A DNA stretch of 64,000 bases. It comes from Synechococcus sp. BIOS-U3-1 (lineage in GTDB: Bacteria; Cyanobacteriota; Cyanobacteriia; PCC-6307; Cyanobiaceae). A model generated the notes under the pieces. It was not told the origin of the DNA and did not search any database. It saw only the letters and a list, made by a program, of their open reading frames with translations. A program made the translations under genes and the position numbers. This document shows, one piece after another, positions 38,235 to 47,870 of the stretch (its first letter is position 1; each line of letters starts with the position of its first letter). The stretch is from contig NZ_CP047936.1 of assembly GCF_014279975.1 (NCBI RefSeq), forward strand, positions 124,001-188,000. The letters run 5' to 3'.

Positions 38235-38861
38235 ATGGCATCCACACCGCAGCAGCCTCAGGGAGGTGAACCTGATCTCAATGCTCTGAAAGAAGCAATC
38301 GGTTCAGGTGATCCATTGCAAGCCATGCCGGCTCTCACCCAGTTGCGATTCTGCAGTGATGAGGATGCTGTTCCTCTGTTGGTGCTGGGCAGTGAGCAGG
38401 AGGCGTTCATGGTGCGCTCCTTGAGCTGCAGTGGTTTGGGCTACAAACGCACGGAGCAGGGTTGGACCGTGTTGGAGCGGCTGCTGCGCAGTGACGGTGA
38501 TGCGAATGTGCGTGCCGAAGCGGCCAACGCCCTTGCCAGCTACGGCGTTGTCCGAGCCTGGCCCTTACTCAAGGCAGCATTTGATGCTGACAGTGCATGG
38601 CTGGTGCGCTGCAGCATTCTTTCGGCTTTGGCGGAACAGCCTGAGATCGATTTTGGTTGGCTGCTGGATTTGGCCAGTGCCGCGATCAAAGATGGTGACG
38701 GAACGGTTCGCGTCAGCGGAGCCGAGATTCTGGGGCGGATTATTCGTGAAAGCGTTAATCAGCCGATTGGTGAGCAAGCCAGAGCTCTGTTGTTACCACT
38801 CCAGCAAGACGGAGATCACCGTGTTGTGGCAGCTGCCCTGAACGGATTGCAGCTGAGTTGA
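38235..38861 (+). CDS. HEAT-repeat protein (PBS-lyase-like repeats)
   Basis: A 208-residue all-helical protein of HEAT repeats: AMPALTQLRFCSDEDAVPLL, LLRSDGDANVRAEAANALAS and DGDGTVRVSGAEILGRII. Such repeats occur in phycobilin lyases (CpcE/NblB types) and scaffold proteins in cyanobacteria. The CpcE-specific catalytic features are not evident, so I do not call it a lyase. ATG 38235 has GGAGG nine bases upstream; TTG 38232 is the alternative. It ends just before the TPP riboswitch. Confidence 0.82.
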   Translation: MASTPQQPQGGEPDLNALKEAIGSGDPLQAMPALTQLRFCSDEDAVPLLVLGSEQEAFMVRSLSCSGLGYKRTEQGWTVLERLLRSDGDANVRAEAANALASYGVVRAWPLLKAAFDADSAWLVRCSILSALAEQPEIDFGWLLDLASAAIKDGDGTVRVSGAEILGRIIRESVNQPIGEQARALLLPLQQDGDHRVVAAALNGLQLS

Positions 38862-38890
38862 CGGTCTGTTCTCAACGGCGTTGCTAGTAA

Positions 38891-38993
38891 TTGGACACCA
38901 CTAGGGGTGCCTTGGATCGTTCGCGATCCTCATGGCTGAGATCACACCCTCTGAACCTGATCCGGGTCATTCCGGCGATAGGGAAGTGACCAA
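38891..38993 (+). promoter_or_regulatory. TPP (THI-box) riboswitch
   Basis: The thiamine pyrophosphate aptamer is recognisable by its conserved blocks: ACTAGGGGTGCC (38899-38911), then TGGCTGAGATCACACCC, CTGAACCTGATCCGGGTCAT and the closing GGCGATAGGGAAGTG. TTGG (38891-38894) can pair with CCAA (38990-38993) to extend P1. It sits directly upstream of thiC, the standard target, and is expected to switch thiC off at high TPP. The 53 bases between aptamer and start show no clear T-run terminator, so control of translation is more likely. Confidence 0.95.
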
Positions 38994-38998
38994 TGTGA

Positions 38999-40447
<1,449 letters not shown>

Positions 40448-40464
40448 ATGAGTTCTAGGAGCAA

Positions 40465-40505
40465 ATCATCACCAAAAGTCATTCACTCTGCCTTTTGGTG
40501 ATGAT
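40465..40505. terminator. long hairpin between convergent thiC and decarboxylase gene
   Basis: ATCATCACCAAAAG (40465-40478) and CTTTTGGTGATGAT (40492-40505) form a perfect 14-bp stem with a 13-base loop, 17 bases after thiC and 16 before the end of the convergent gene. No T-run follows on either strand, but position and stem length support a shared transcript end. Confidence 0.7.
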
Positions 40506-40521
40506 GCATGGGGTGCCAGGT

Positions 40522-41469
40522 TTAATCGGCTTTCCGTTCGAGTGCCTCTCGGAACCAATCAATCGTAGGTTGAAGACCTTCTTCTAGAGAAATCTTGGGT
40601 TCCCAGCTAAGTCCCTGCCTGGCAAGATCAATGACCGGTTGACGTTGGAGTGGATCGTCCTGGGGGAGGGGCTTGTTGATCAATTCCAGGTTGGGATTGA
40701 TGCGATCGCGTACGAGTTCCGCCAACTGGCGAATGGTGAATTCATTGGGGTTGCCAATGTTGATAGGGCCGGTTTTGTCGCCATTCATTAGTCGGATCAT
40801 GCCTTCAATCAGGTCATCCACGTAGCAGAAAGATCTGGTTTGACTGCCGTCTCCATACAGCGTTAGTGCTTTTCCTTGGAGAGCTTGAACAATGAAGTTG
40901 CTAACAACCCGTCCATCGTCTGGAAGCATGCGAGGCCCATAGGTGTTGAAGATGCGCATCACCCTGATTTCCGTGCCATGCATGCGCTGATAGTCGAAAC
41001 AAAGGGTTTCGGCAATGCGTTTTCCTTCGTCATAACAGCTGCGAATTCCGATTGTATTGACACAGCCTCGGTAACTTTCTGGTTGAGGATGAATCTCTGG
41101 ATCCCCGTAAACTTCGCTAGTGCTGGCAAGTAAGAAGCGCGCTCCAACGCGCCTTGCAAGGCCCAGCATGTTGTAAGTCCCCAAAAAACTTGTCTTGGCT
41201 GTTTTGATTGGGTTGAACTGATAGTGAATCGGCGAGGCGGGGCATGCCAGATGCCAGATTCGATCAACTTCTAGCTTGATTGGCTCTGTGACATCGTGGC
41301 GAATGAGTTCAAAATTGGGATGTCCAATCCAGTTTCTAATATTTTCTTTTCTGCCTGTGAAGTAATTGTCCAGGCAAATCACTTCTTCGCCAGCTTGCAT
41401 CAAGCGATCAGTCAAGTGGGAGCCGAGGAATCCGGCGCCGCCTGTGATCAGATTGCGAGTGCTGGACAA
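40522..41469 (-). CDS. UDP-glucuronate decarboxylase (UDP-xylose synthase)-type epimerase
   Basis: Extended short-chain dehydrogenase of 315 residues that oxidises and decarboxylates UDP-glucuronate to UDP-xylose. It has the NAD loop [19 protein letters not shown], the UXS-type [34 protein letters not shown], the catalytic Ser in [19 protein letters not shown], the Tyr/Lys pair in [12 protein letters not shown], and [20 protein letters not shown]. Its wide conservation makes the activity likely. Last gene on this strand of the envelope cluster, 55 bases after the HAD fusion gene. Confidence 0.92.
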   Translation of the reverse strand: MSSTRNLITGGAGFLGSHLTDRLMQAGEEVICLDNYFTGRKENIRNWIGHPNFELIRHDVTEPIKLEVDRIWHLACPASPIHYQFNPIKTAKTSFLGTYNMLGLARRVGARFLLASTSEVYGDPEIHPQPESYRGCVNTIGIRSCYDEGKRIAETLCFDYQRMHGTEIRVMRIFNTYGPRMLPDDGRVVSNFIVQALQGKALTLYGDGSQTRSFCYVDDLIEGMIRLMNGDKTGPINIGNPNEFTIRQLAELVRDRINPNLELINKPLPQDDPLQRQPVIDLARQGLSWEPKISLEEGLQPTIDWFREALERKAD

Positions 41470-41524
41470 GGGAAGCCGGGTGCAGGTGAGCTGAAGGTAT
41501 CAGGCATGGCCTACCGGATGGTTT

Positions 41525-43081
41525 TCAGCGTCGTGTGAATGGACCCTGGATCAACTGGCTCAGGCCTGCAGCTGCAGTAATCGTCCAGATTGTGAGCACC
41601 CTGCGCAGGATGGCGATCGGTAGGGCAATGAGCACGTCAATTCCAGCGTCTTGAAGCAGAAGAGTGGTTGCGGCTTCGTTGACGCCGATGCCACCTGGGC
41701 TGTTGCTAATGAGCCCCGCTGTGCCTGACAACAAATAAATGCCAATTCCTTGGAGTGGACTGATCGATGTGGGCGACAAAATCATCACGAGCAGCCAGAG
41801 AATCAGGCCTTCCACAGCCCAGAAGATCAGGCTCAAAACCAGTGCGGGTAGGCAGGCGCGCGCCATGGCTCCACGGGGTCGATGCTTCTCCCAGGCCTTG
41901 CAGAGGGTTTGCCATCCAGAGCGAAGCATGCGCTGACGGCGAAGGCTGAAGCTGATCAGAATCAATCCAGCGATGATCAGTAACCACCACCAAGAGGGTT
42001 CTGCCGGGGGCAGCAGCTGGGCGAGCATGGCCGGTGTGATCACCCCCAGCCAGATCAGCACCGCGGCACCATCACACAGACGCTCAGCGACAAAGACGTG
42101 GGTCAGCGGTAAGCGTGGATAGCCAAGTTCGACATGTAACTGCTCGACTCGACTGAGTTCTCCCAGTTTTCCCGGTGTGGCTGTTAGTGCGAATCCTTGA
42201 AACCAGCCCAAGGCATCGGCCCAGCTCCAGTGACCGATCTGAACCGAGTGCAGGAGAGCTCGCCAGCGGCAGTAACGCCCGAGGTAGCTGAGAGTGAGAA
42301 GCGCATAGATGACCGGTAACCACGCCAACAGCCGAGTGAATGCTGCAACCAGTTGCGATGTCGTTTCGCTTGGAAGACTGAACCAGGTCTGCACTCCAAG
42401 ACCCAGCAATAACACTGCTAAGCAGGGCAGCAGCCGTTGCAGCCACGAACGGGATTGGCGGTAGGCCCGGGGTTCAGCGGCAAAGCTGCGGTAATGCGGC
42501 CGCCCACTGGCCTGGAGAAGTTCGCGATCACCAGAGCTGTCTCCATAGGCCTCTAGCGTTTCTGGGCTCGGCATTTCACCAAGCGCAAATTCCAGTCGTT
42601 TGAGTTTTTCTGGTCCTTTGCAGTTCGCGGATAGAAGCGCGAAAGGCTGGTTTGGGCTCACCTCCAAAGGATCCTGGCAGCGGGTCCCAATCAGTTCGAT
42701 CTTCAGAAACTCCGCGAGGGGGCGGATGAACGGTTCTGGAGAGGCTGTAACAATCATGCAGCGGTCGCCTTGTTGGCGATGCCATTGCAGTCGTTTTAGG
42801 GCTTCAGGTCTTAGTTGCGATCGCAGCTGAATGGGCAGTTGTTCTTCCAGAACTCGCTGCCGATGGTTCCGTGGTGTGGCCTGGAGCACGACATCGAGAA
42901 GGATCTCCTTCATTCGCCCAGTGCTGCAGCGCTTCAACTGCCAAGCAACCAGATGCGGCAGAAGCTTGGGCATCAGCCGCAGGAGTCCGAATGGGCCTTG
43001 CAGAAGAAGCAAACAACAGCGTGTGGCGTCTCCCCGGATCAGGGTCCCATCACAGTCAAATGCGGCGATTGCTGGAGACAT
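41525..43081 (-). CDS. HAD-IB phosphatase fused to LPG-synthase/UPF0104-type membrane domain
   Basis: A 518-residue two-part protein. The N-terminal third (about 1-205) is a phosphoserine-phosphatase-like HAD domain: FDCDGTLIRGDAT with the nucleophile Asp pair, VTASPEPF and GDSSGDRELL. The rest carries seven or eight transmembrane segments and family motifs of the lysylphosphatidylglycerol synthase flippase domain: FALTATPGKLGELSRVEQL and SNSPGGIGVNEAATTLLL. It starts within the gtrA end (ATG 43081, GTG 43084 as alternative). In this cluster it could dephosphorylate phosphoribosyl-polyprenyl phosphate and move the lipid, which is inference. Confidence 0.88.
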   Translation of the reverse strand: MSPAIAAFDCDGTLIRGDATRCCLLLLQGPFGLLRLMPKLLPHLVAWQLKRCSTGRMKEILLDVVLQATPRNHRQRVLEEQLPIQLRSQLRPEALKRLQWHRQQGDRCMIVTASPEPFIRPLAEFLKIELIGTRCQDPLEVSPNQPFALLSANCKGPEKLKRLEFALGEMPSPETLEAYGDSSGDRELLQASGRPHYRSFAAEPRAYRQSRSWLQRLLPCLAVLLLGLGVQTWFSLPSETTSQLVAAFTRLLAWLPVIYALLTLSYLGRYCRWRALLHSVQIGHWSWADALGWFQGFALTATPGKLGELSRVEQLHVELGYPRLPLTHVFVAERLCDGAAVLIWLGVITPAMLAQLLPPAEPSWWWLLIIAGLILISFSLRRQRMLRSGWQTLCKAWEKHRPRGAMARACLPALVLSLIFWAVEGLILWLLVMILSPTSISPLQGIGIYLLSGTAGLISNSPGGIGVNEAATTLLLQDAGIDVLIALPIAILRRVLTIWTITAAAGLSQLIQGPFTRR

Positions 43082-43490
43082 CACGGAAACTTACGTATTT
43101 GTGTCCGAAGAAGCTTGTGACCACAGGAACGACCACTCCGAAGCTGTGAGCAATCAAGTCAACGAGTGCAGCTACTCCGATGATGGGAAACAGCCAACTG
43201 CGGATTCCGATGCTCACTAACCAGGTTTGAAGCACGGCCGCGAGATTGATCAATGCAAATGCTGCGAAGGATCGTTTGACCGATTGTTGGGTTTGCAAGA
43301 ACACATAACGTCGTGCCAACACGTAAGCAGTCACCATTCCGATTGCGTAAGCCGCGAGTACGGCGAGCTCGAAACGAAGCACCTGAGAAAACCCGATGCG
43401 GCTTGTGATGTTGATGAGGGCAGCGATTCCGCCCGTGATCAAGAAAAGAACAAATTGACGTTTTGGTGAAGAGTGTTTTGGGCTGTTCAT
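43056..43490 (-). CDS. GtrA-family membrane protein
   Basis: A 144-residue protein with four membrane helices. The motifs FVLFLITGGIAALINITSRI and the C-terminal VVTSFFGHKYVSF (the usual NFxxxRxWVF-type end) mark GtrA/DPMS-type proteins. These are thought to help translocate or present polyprenyl-phosphate sugars. In mycobacteria a GtrA protein sits beside dprE1/dprE2, the same association seen here. ATG 43490 overlaps the previous gene's end by four bases, and its own end overlaps the HAD fusion by 26 bases. Confidence 0.88.
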   Translation of the reverse strand: MNSPKHSSPKRQFVLFLITGGIAALINITSRIGFSQVLRFELAVLAAYAIGMVTAYVLARRYVFLQTQQSVKRSFAAFALINLAAVLQTWLVSIGIRSWLFPIIGVAALVDLIAHSFGVVVPVVTSFFGHKYVSFRDVSSNRRI

Positions 43491-44791
43491 GGCGCGGCTG
43501 CCGCGGCATTGGCCAGAACGCGACGCGCCAGCGATCGGCCGTAACCAATGCTCTCACTGATGCCTCGGTCCTCTGGGTAATAGACGGTCGTGTCTGCGGT
43601 GATCACGCCGGGGTACGGCTCCAGAGGTGGAAGTGTGCTTTGAAAGTTGATACGACAGACCGGCTGGGCAAACCGGTATCGGCTGCAATGACTTGCCAGC
43701 CGATGTTCATCTTGCAAATCGGGATTGATGGCTTTGAGGCAATTCCAGGCATCGTCGATGAAGGCTTGATTGCTTCGCTGGTAATCAGGATGATCGGCGG
43801 GGATATAAAAAGGCACGTAGCTCACATGTGGTGATAGCGGCCGCAGGTTGCTCATTTCGATCACTCCCGGAATGGCAAAACGGTCATCGTTGACATTTGT
43901 CCAGAAATTTCCAGTGATCGCGCGGTCGGTTTGTAGCACCACACAGGCACAAGCTACGGACGGTTGGCTGCTGTACTCGCTCACGAGCATGGGGTCACTT
44001 CCCCCTGCTTCAAGCATGGGAGCTACCAGGGGTAACGGCACCGTTGAGATCACGTGATCAAAGTGCTGAACACCATTTGGTGTCTGCAACATCGCTCCGC
44101 CTTGTGGACTGGGGCGGATCACTTGGACTGGCGAGTTGCAACGGATCTCACCTCCGTTATGTCGGATGGAGGTTTCCAGGGCATCCACTAGTTGTTGAGA
44201 TCCCCCTTGCAAAAACCCAAGGGTTTCTTTCAGTTTCTTGCGAGATTGCCCCAGGCGACGCACTCGGCTCCAGATCCAAGCTGCAGAAATTTGATCACTA
44301 AACTGGAAGAATTTAAAGGCAAAAAGTTTATGCCAAAGCAGCTGATAGCCACGCTCACCAAGCCATTTTCGAAGCCATGTTGTGGCAGTGATCGAATCGA
44401 GTTCTCTCCAGTTGCGGATGGTTAGACAGCGTGCTGCGTGGAGCAGGTATCGGAATCTGGTCAGCAGAGGAAGGTGGCGGAACGACAACACCCCACTCAC
44501 AGAGCCCCAGGGGTAGAGGCGATTGTTGAAAAAGAATCCCATTGTTGTTTGCCGCCATGACAGCTGATCGCTGAGACCGAGCTCTTCCAGAACTTCGAAG
44601 AATGCGTGGTCGTTGAGGCAGTGAAAGTGGTAGTAACGCTCTAACTGAACACCTTCAAAGTTAAAGCTGGCGGCCATTCCCCCTAAACGGTCATCGGCTT
44701 CGAGCAGAACGGGGGTATGACCTTGGAGGCAAAGTTCATAGGCGACAGCCAGGCCCATGGGGCCGCCACCAATCACAGCGATGGATGACAT
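43487..44791 (-). CDS. NAD(P)/FAD-dependent amine-oxidase-type oxidoreductase
   Basis: A 434-residue flavoprotein. The N-terminal Rossmann motif IAVIGGGPMGLAVAYELCLQ and LLEADDRLGGMAASF bind FAD. The C-terminal TTVYYPEDRGISESIGYGRS closes the site. The LERYYHFHCLNDHAFFEVL segment is typical of a group related to UDP-galactopyranose mutase and protoporphyrinogen oxidase, often found in surface-polysaccharide clusters. Its substrate may be a sugar nucleotide or lipid-linked sugar. Overlaps both neighbours by one to four bases, so it is tightly coupled in the operon. Confidence 0.88.
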   Translation of the reverse strand: MSSIAVIGGGPMGLAVAYELCLQGHTPVLLEADDRLGGMAASFNFEGVQLERYYHFHCLNDHAFFEVLEELGLSDQLSWRQTTMGFFFNNRLYPWGSVSGVLSFRHLPLLTRFRYLLHAARCLTIRNWRELDSITATTWLRKWLGERGYQLLWHKLFAFKFFQFSDQISAAWIWSRVRRLGQSRKKLKETLGFLQGGSQQLVDALETSIRHNGGEIRCNSPVQVIRPSPQGGAMLQTPNGVQHFDHVISTVPLPLVAPMLEAGGSDPMLVSEYSSQPSVACACVVLQTDRAITGNFWTNVNDDRFAIPGVIEMSNLRPLSPHVSYVPFYIPADHPDYQRSNQAFIDDAWNCLKAINPDLQDEHRLASHCSRYRFAQPVCRINFQSTLPPLEPYPGVITADTTVYYPEDRGISESIGYGRSLARRVLANAAAAAP

Positions 44792-45729
44792 CAGAACGGC
44801 ATCTCCAGTTGGGAATAACGCGGATCTTGATAGGTGATCCTCAGCGCATCTGCCAGGGGTGTTGGTGTCACCTGAAAGATGTCTGGCCAGTCGATCACAT
44901 CAAATTCATCACCAGCTGTCAGGGCTGTGAGCTGGGAGCGGGTGAAGGCAGGTTGGCGGGAGATTAACGCCCAGCATTGGAGCAGAAATCCGAACAGTGG
45001 GATCGGCAAGTGAATCATCCAGGTGCGAGCCCGAACAGCCTGCCTGAGTTGGCGCATCAAGCTGATGTAACTCACTTTTTCCAACCCGGTGATGTCATAG
45101 CTGCCGTGTAGCTCGGGAGACTCAAGACATCGTTCGATCAAAGCGCAGAAATCTCCGACGTAGAGCGGCTGGCGAATGAACCGACCAGATCCTGGAATTG
45201 GAAACACCGGCAGTTTGCGCATGAACCGTGCGAGCCATCCAAGATGCTTCCGGTCAAACCAACCGAACATCAAGGTAGGTCGTAGAACCACAGCATCTGG
45301 CCGAGCGTCGCGCACTAACTCCTCTTGTTGTCGTTTCGTACTGGTGTAGAGGTCTGTTGCCACGGAGTTGACGACAGAACTGCTGATGTGAATGAGTCGA
45401 GGGATGGGATGACGCTTGAGGGCTTCCAGCACCGTGAGCGTGCTGTGCACGTTGTTGCGCTCGAACTGGCTGCTGTCGGTATTGCCAATCTCAGCTTGGA
45501 GCATCACGCAGGCTGAACAACCTTGAAGTTGCAGAGGCCAATCCTGTCCTTCCAGACAACACAGGTCTTCCTCTAAAAAGGTGACCTTTGGGAATAAATT
45601 CTGCGCGATCGCAACAGCTTCTCTTTTCTTGTCGACCACAATCAAATGCCAGTTTGGGTGATCGTCTTGCAGGCGGGCGATCAGATTGAGGCCGACGAGT
45701 CCGGCACCGCCGGGAATGAAGATCTTCAT
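44791..45729 (-). CDS. NAD-dependent epimerase/dehydratase-family protein
   Basis: A 312-residue atypical short-chain dehydrogenase. It has the N-terminal loop IFIPGGAGLVGLNLIARLQ, LIHISSSVVNS with the Ser, and TDLYTSTKRQQEELV as the Tyr/Lys-type catalytic region (YTSTK). The C-terminal half is hydrophobic near 245-262 (RTWMIHLPIPLFGFLLQCW), suggesting membrane contact. It resembles lipid-linked or nucleotide-sugar epimerases of the NDUFA9-like group; the substrate is unknown. Start ATG 45729 is 15 bases after the DprE1-like gene. Confidence 0.87.
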   Translation of the reverse strand: MKIFIPGGAGLVGLNLIARLQDDHPNWHLIVVDKKREAVAIAQNLFPKVTFLEEDLCCLEGQDWPLQLQGCSACVMLQAEIGNTDSSQFERNNVHSTLTVLEALKRHPIPRLIHISSSVVNSVATDLYTSTKRQQEELVRDARPDAVVLRPTLMFGWFDRKHLGWLARFMRKLPVFPIPGSGRFIRQPLYVGDFCALIERCLESPELHGSYDITGLEKVSYISLMRQLRQAVRARTWMIHLPIPLFGFLLQCWALISRQPAFTRSQLTALTAGDEFDVIDWPDIFQVTPTPLADALRITYQDPRYSQLEMPF

Positions 45730-45744
45730 AAAAGGGCTGAAAAA

Positions 45745-47112
45745 TCAGATCGCCAGACGGCGGGATAGGTCGGATTCGAACACATGGCGTGGATCCAATT
45801 GGTCGCGTTCTCGTCTCCAGGCTTCCAGTCCGGGATAAGAGCGGGCAAACATCGTTGCTGATTGTCTGGAATCCTTCGCGAGGTACAGCCGACCGCCGGC
45901 ATCAGCAACCAGTTGATCTAGCTCGTCGAGTGTTTCCATCAGGCCTGGAACGGCTGCGGGGACGTCTGCCGCCAAGGTCCATCCCGGCATGGGAAAAGAC
46001 AAAGGTCCTTGATTGCCCTCGCCGAAGCGTTTCAGCACAGTCAAGAAACTGGGAGCACCAATTTTGCGTAGTGCAGCGAGACAACGACCTACAAGATCTC
46101 CAGCACTGTCTGGAACAACAAATTGATATTGAAGAAACCCACTAGGTCCATAAATGCGGTTCCAGTTGTTCACTCCGTCGAGAGGATGAAAAAACGGTGT
46201 GATGGCTTGTAGCTCCCCTTCTCTTCTTCGCGGTGCTTTGCGGAACCAAGCTTCGTTGAAAGCCCGTACTGTCCAATTGTTGAGCAGACCACCCGGCAGC
46301 AGCGATGGAGCGGTCCCCAAAGCCTTGGGGTCATAAAAAAGAGGGTTTTCGCTGGTTGATTTCTGGTCGTTCCATTGATCCAGGTTGGCGTGATCCCCTC
46401 GTGTCAGGACGCCTCGACCAGGTCCATGCAAGCTGTCGACCCAGGCCACGCTGTAGCGGTAACGGTCATCGCCCTCAACCATTGCTGTCATGAGGCTTTC
46501 AAGATCCCCATAGCGCTGCGTGTCCACGCTGATCAGTGATGTCGTGATCGGGATGAGCTCAAAGCGTGCCTCAACAATCACTCCGGTGAGCCCCATTCCA
46601 CCGCAAGTGGCCCAGAAAGCAGCTGAGCTGTTTGGGTCGTTAGGGCGAAGCAGCCGTTCATGCCCTTCACCGTCTAGGAGCTTGACCTCCAGTACATGGC
46701 TGGCGAAGCTTCCTTCGCGATGATGATTTTTGCCATGAACGTCGGCGGCGATTGCGCCGCCCACAGTGACAAAGCGTGTCCCTGGGGTCACTGGTAAAAA
46801 GAAGCCTGCAGGCACAATCACCTGGAGGATGGAGTCAAGACTGGCTCCACTTCCCGCCAATAGGGTGCCGCTCTCGGTGTCCAGTTGGATGTGGTTCAAC
46901 TGGGCCAGATCAATGACAGTGCCTGCTTCGCACTGTGCGGGATTGCCGTAGGCGCGACCGAGTCCTCGGCTGATCACGCTGCGGGGAGGTGCGTTTTGAA
47001 GTAGGTGGCTGATTTGATCAAGCCGTTCCGGTTGCACTACTTCGGCAGTCGTGGCGTCTGTGCATCCCCACCCAGTGAGGGTCTGTTCCTTTGCTGGAAG
47101 GCTGCTTGTCAT
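45745..47112 (-). CDS. DprE1-like FAD oxidase (polyprenylphosphoryl-ribose 2'-oxidase)
   Basis: A 455-residue FAD-linked oxidase. In mycobacteria DprE1 oxidises decaprenylphosphoryl-ribose at C2', the first half of epimerisation to arabinose. The product starts with SVISRGLGRAYGNPAQC (PCMH FAD motif), GTRFVTVGGAIAADVHGKNH and GGMGLTGVIVEARFELIPI, and ends with RDQLDPRHVFESDLSRRL. Residues 290-420 form the substrate domain. ATG 47112 (MTSSLPAK) is preferred; its start region is duplicated as a decoy 17 bases upstream. Next to a DprE2-like reductase and a UbiA enzyme, which supports the role. Confidence 0.9.
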   Translation of the reverse strand: MTSSLPAKEQTLTGWGCTDATTAEVVQPERLDQISHLLQNAPPRSVISRGLGRAYGNPAQCEAGTVIDLAQLNHIQLDTESGTLLAGSGASLDSILQVIVPAGFFLPVTPGTRFVTVGGAIAADVHGKNHHREGSFASHVLEVKLLDGEGHERLLRPNDPNSSAAFWATCGGMGLTGVIVEARFELIPITTSLISVDTQRYGDLESLMTAMVEGDDRYRYSVAWVDSLHGPGRGVLTRGDHANLDQWNDQKSTSENPLFYDPKALGTAPSLLPGGLLNNWTVRAFNEAWFRKAPRRREGELQAITPFFHPLDGVNNWNRIYGPSGFLQYQFVVPDSAGDLVGRCLAALRKIGAPSFLTVLKRFGEGNQGPLSFPMPGWTLAADVPAAVPGLMETLDELDQLVADAGGRLYLAKDSRQSATMFARSYPGLEAWRRERDQLDPRHVFESDLSRRLAI

Positions 47113-47136
47113 GGAAGGCCGCTGGTCATGGAAGGC
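47108..47136 (-). repeat. duplicated start region of the DprE1-like gene
   Basis: GTCATGGAAGGC occurs at 47108-47119 and 47125-47136 (plus-strand view), a 17-base shift. On the coding strand the first copy opens a six-codon frame (M-T-S-G-L-P, then TGA) whose stop overlaps the ATG of the true gene start (M-T-S-S-L-P). Confidence 0.8.
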
Positions 47137-47147
47137 GTGTGTAGGAA

Positions 47148-47870
47148 TCAGAGTTTGGAAGCCAATGGAGCTGGTAGACGACGAATCAGTTTCATCACCG
47201 GATCCCACCACCATGGGATGTATTCGATGCCTCTGCGTTGCGGCTTGCGAAGGAGATCTTTAGCAATCTTTTCTGGAGCTGTGCAGAGCAAAGGCGGTGC
47301 TTTGCCGTCTGTCATCGGGGAGGTGATGAAGCCCGCTTTGAGAATGCGAATTGAGAAGGGATGACCCTGACAGCGCAGAAGCAGACCCTCACAGAACCGG
47401 GTTAATCCTGCCTTCGCAGCGCCGTAGTGGTAGTTGGAGGGGCGACCTCGGTCAGCTGCAACGGATGAAAAAATCCAGAGAGCACCCGGTTGTCGTATAC
47501 GATCTTCGCTCACGATTGCTGTGAGCCAGGGAATTAATCCTGTGTAATTGACTTGTGTGATCAGCTGAGCCTGTGTGCTGTTGACTCGGGCAAGATCTGC
47601 ATTCCCCATGCATCCAGCCGTGATTAAGTAAAGGTCGAAGGAAGATGGCGGATCGATTGGAGTGGACGAAATGTTCCCAAGATCAACATGTTCGGTCGTG
47701 ATGTTGATGAGATCATTTTGTGTGCTCAGTTCTTCAGAAAATGCCTGATTACGTTCAGTGTCACGAGCTATTAGGTGAAAACGTAAGCAGCCCTGCCTGG
47801 CCAGTTCGCGGATGATTGCTTGAGCAGTTGTACTCGTGCTGCCAAGGATCCATGCTGATTTAAACGTCAT
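47148..47870 (-). CDS. DprE2-like short-chain reductase
   Basis: A 240-residue SDR. In mycobacteria DprE2 reduces the 2'-keto intermediate made by DprE1 to decaprenylphosphoryl-arabinose. It has the cofactor loop AWILGSTSTTAQAIIRELA, the Ser region WIFSSVAADRGRPS and the catalytic NYHYGAAKAGLTRFCEGLL (Tyr/Lys). Compared with classical SDRs the GxxxGxG loop is changed to GSTSTTAQ, as in DprE2. ATG 47870 overlaps the UbiA-type gene end by four bases. Confidence 0.9.
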   Translation of the reverse strand: MTFKSAWILGSTSTTAQAIIRELARQGCLRFHLIARDTERNQAFSEELSTQNDLINITTEHVDLGNISSTPIDPPSSFDLYLITAGCMGNADLARVNSTQAQLITQVNYTGLIPWLTAIVSEDRIRQPGALWIFSSVAADRGRPSNYHYGAAKAGLTRFCEGLLLRCQGHPFSIRILKAGFITSPMTDGKAPPLLCTAPEKIAKDLLRKPQRRGIEYIPWWWDPVMKLIRRLPAPLASKL

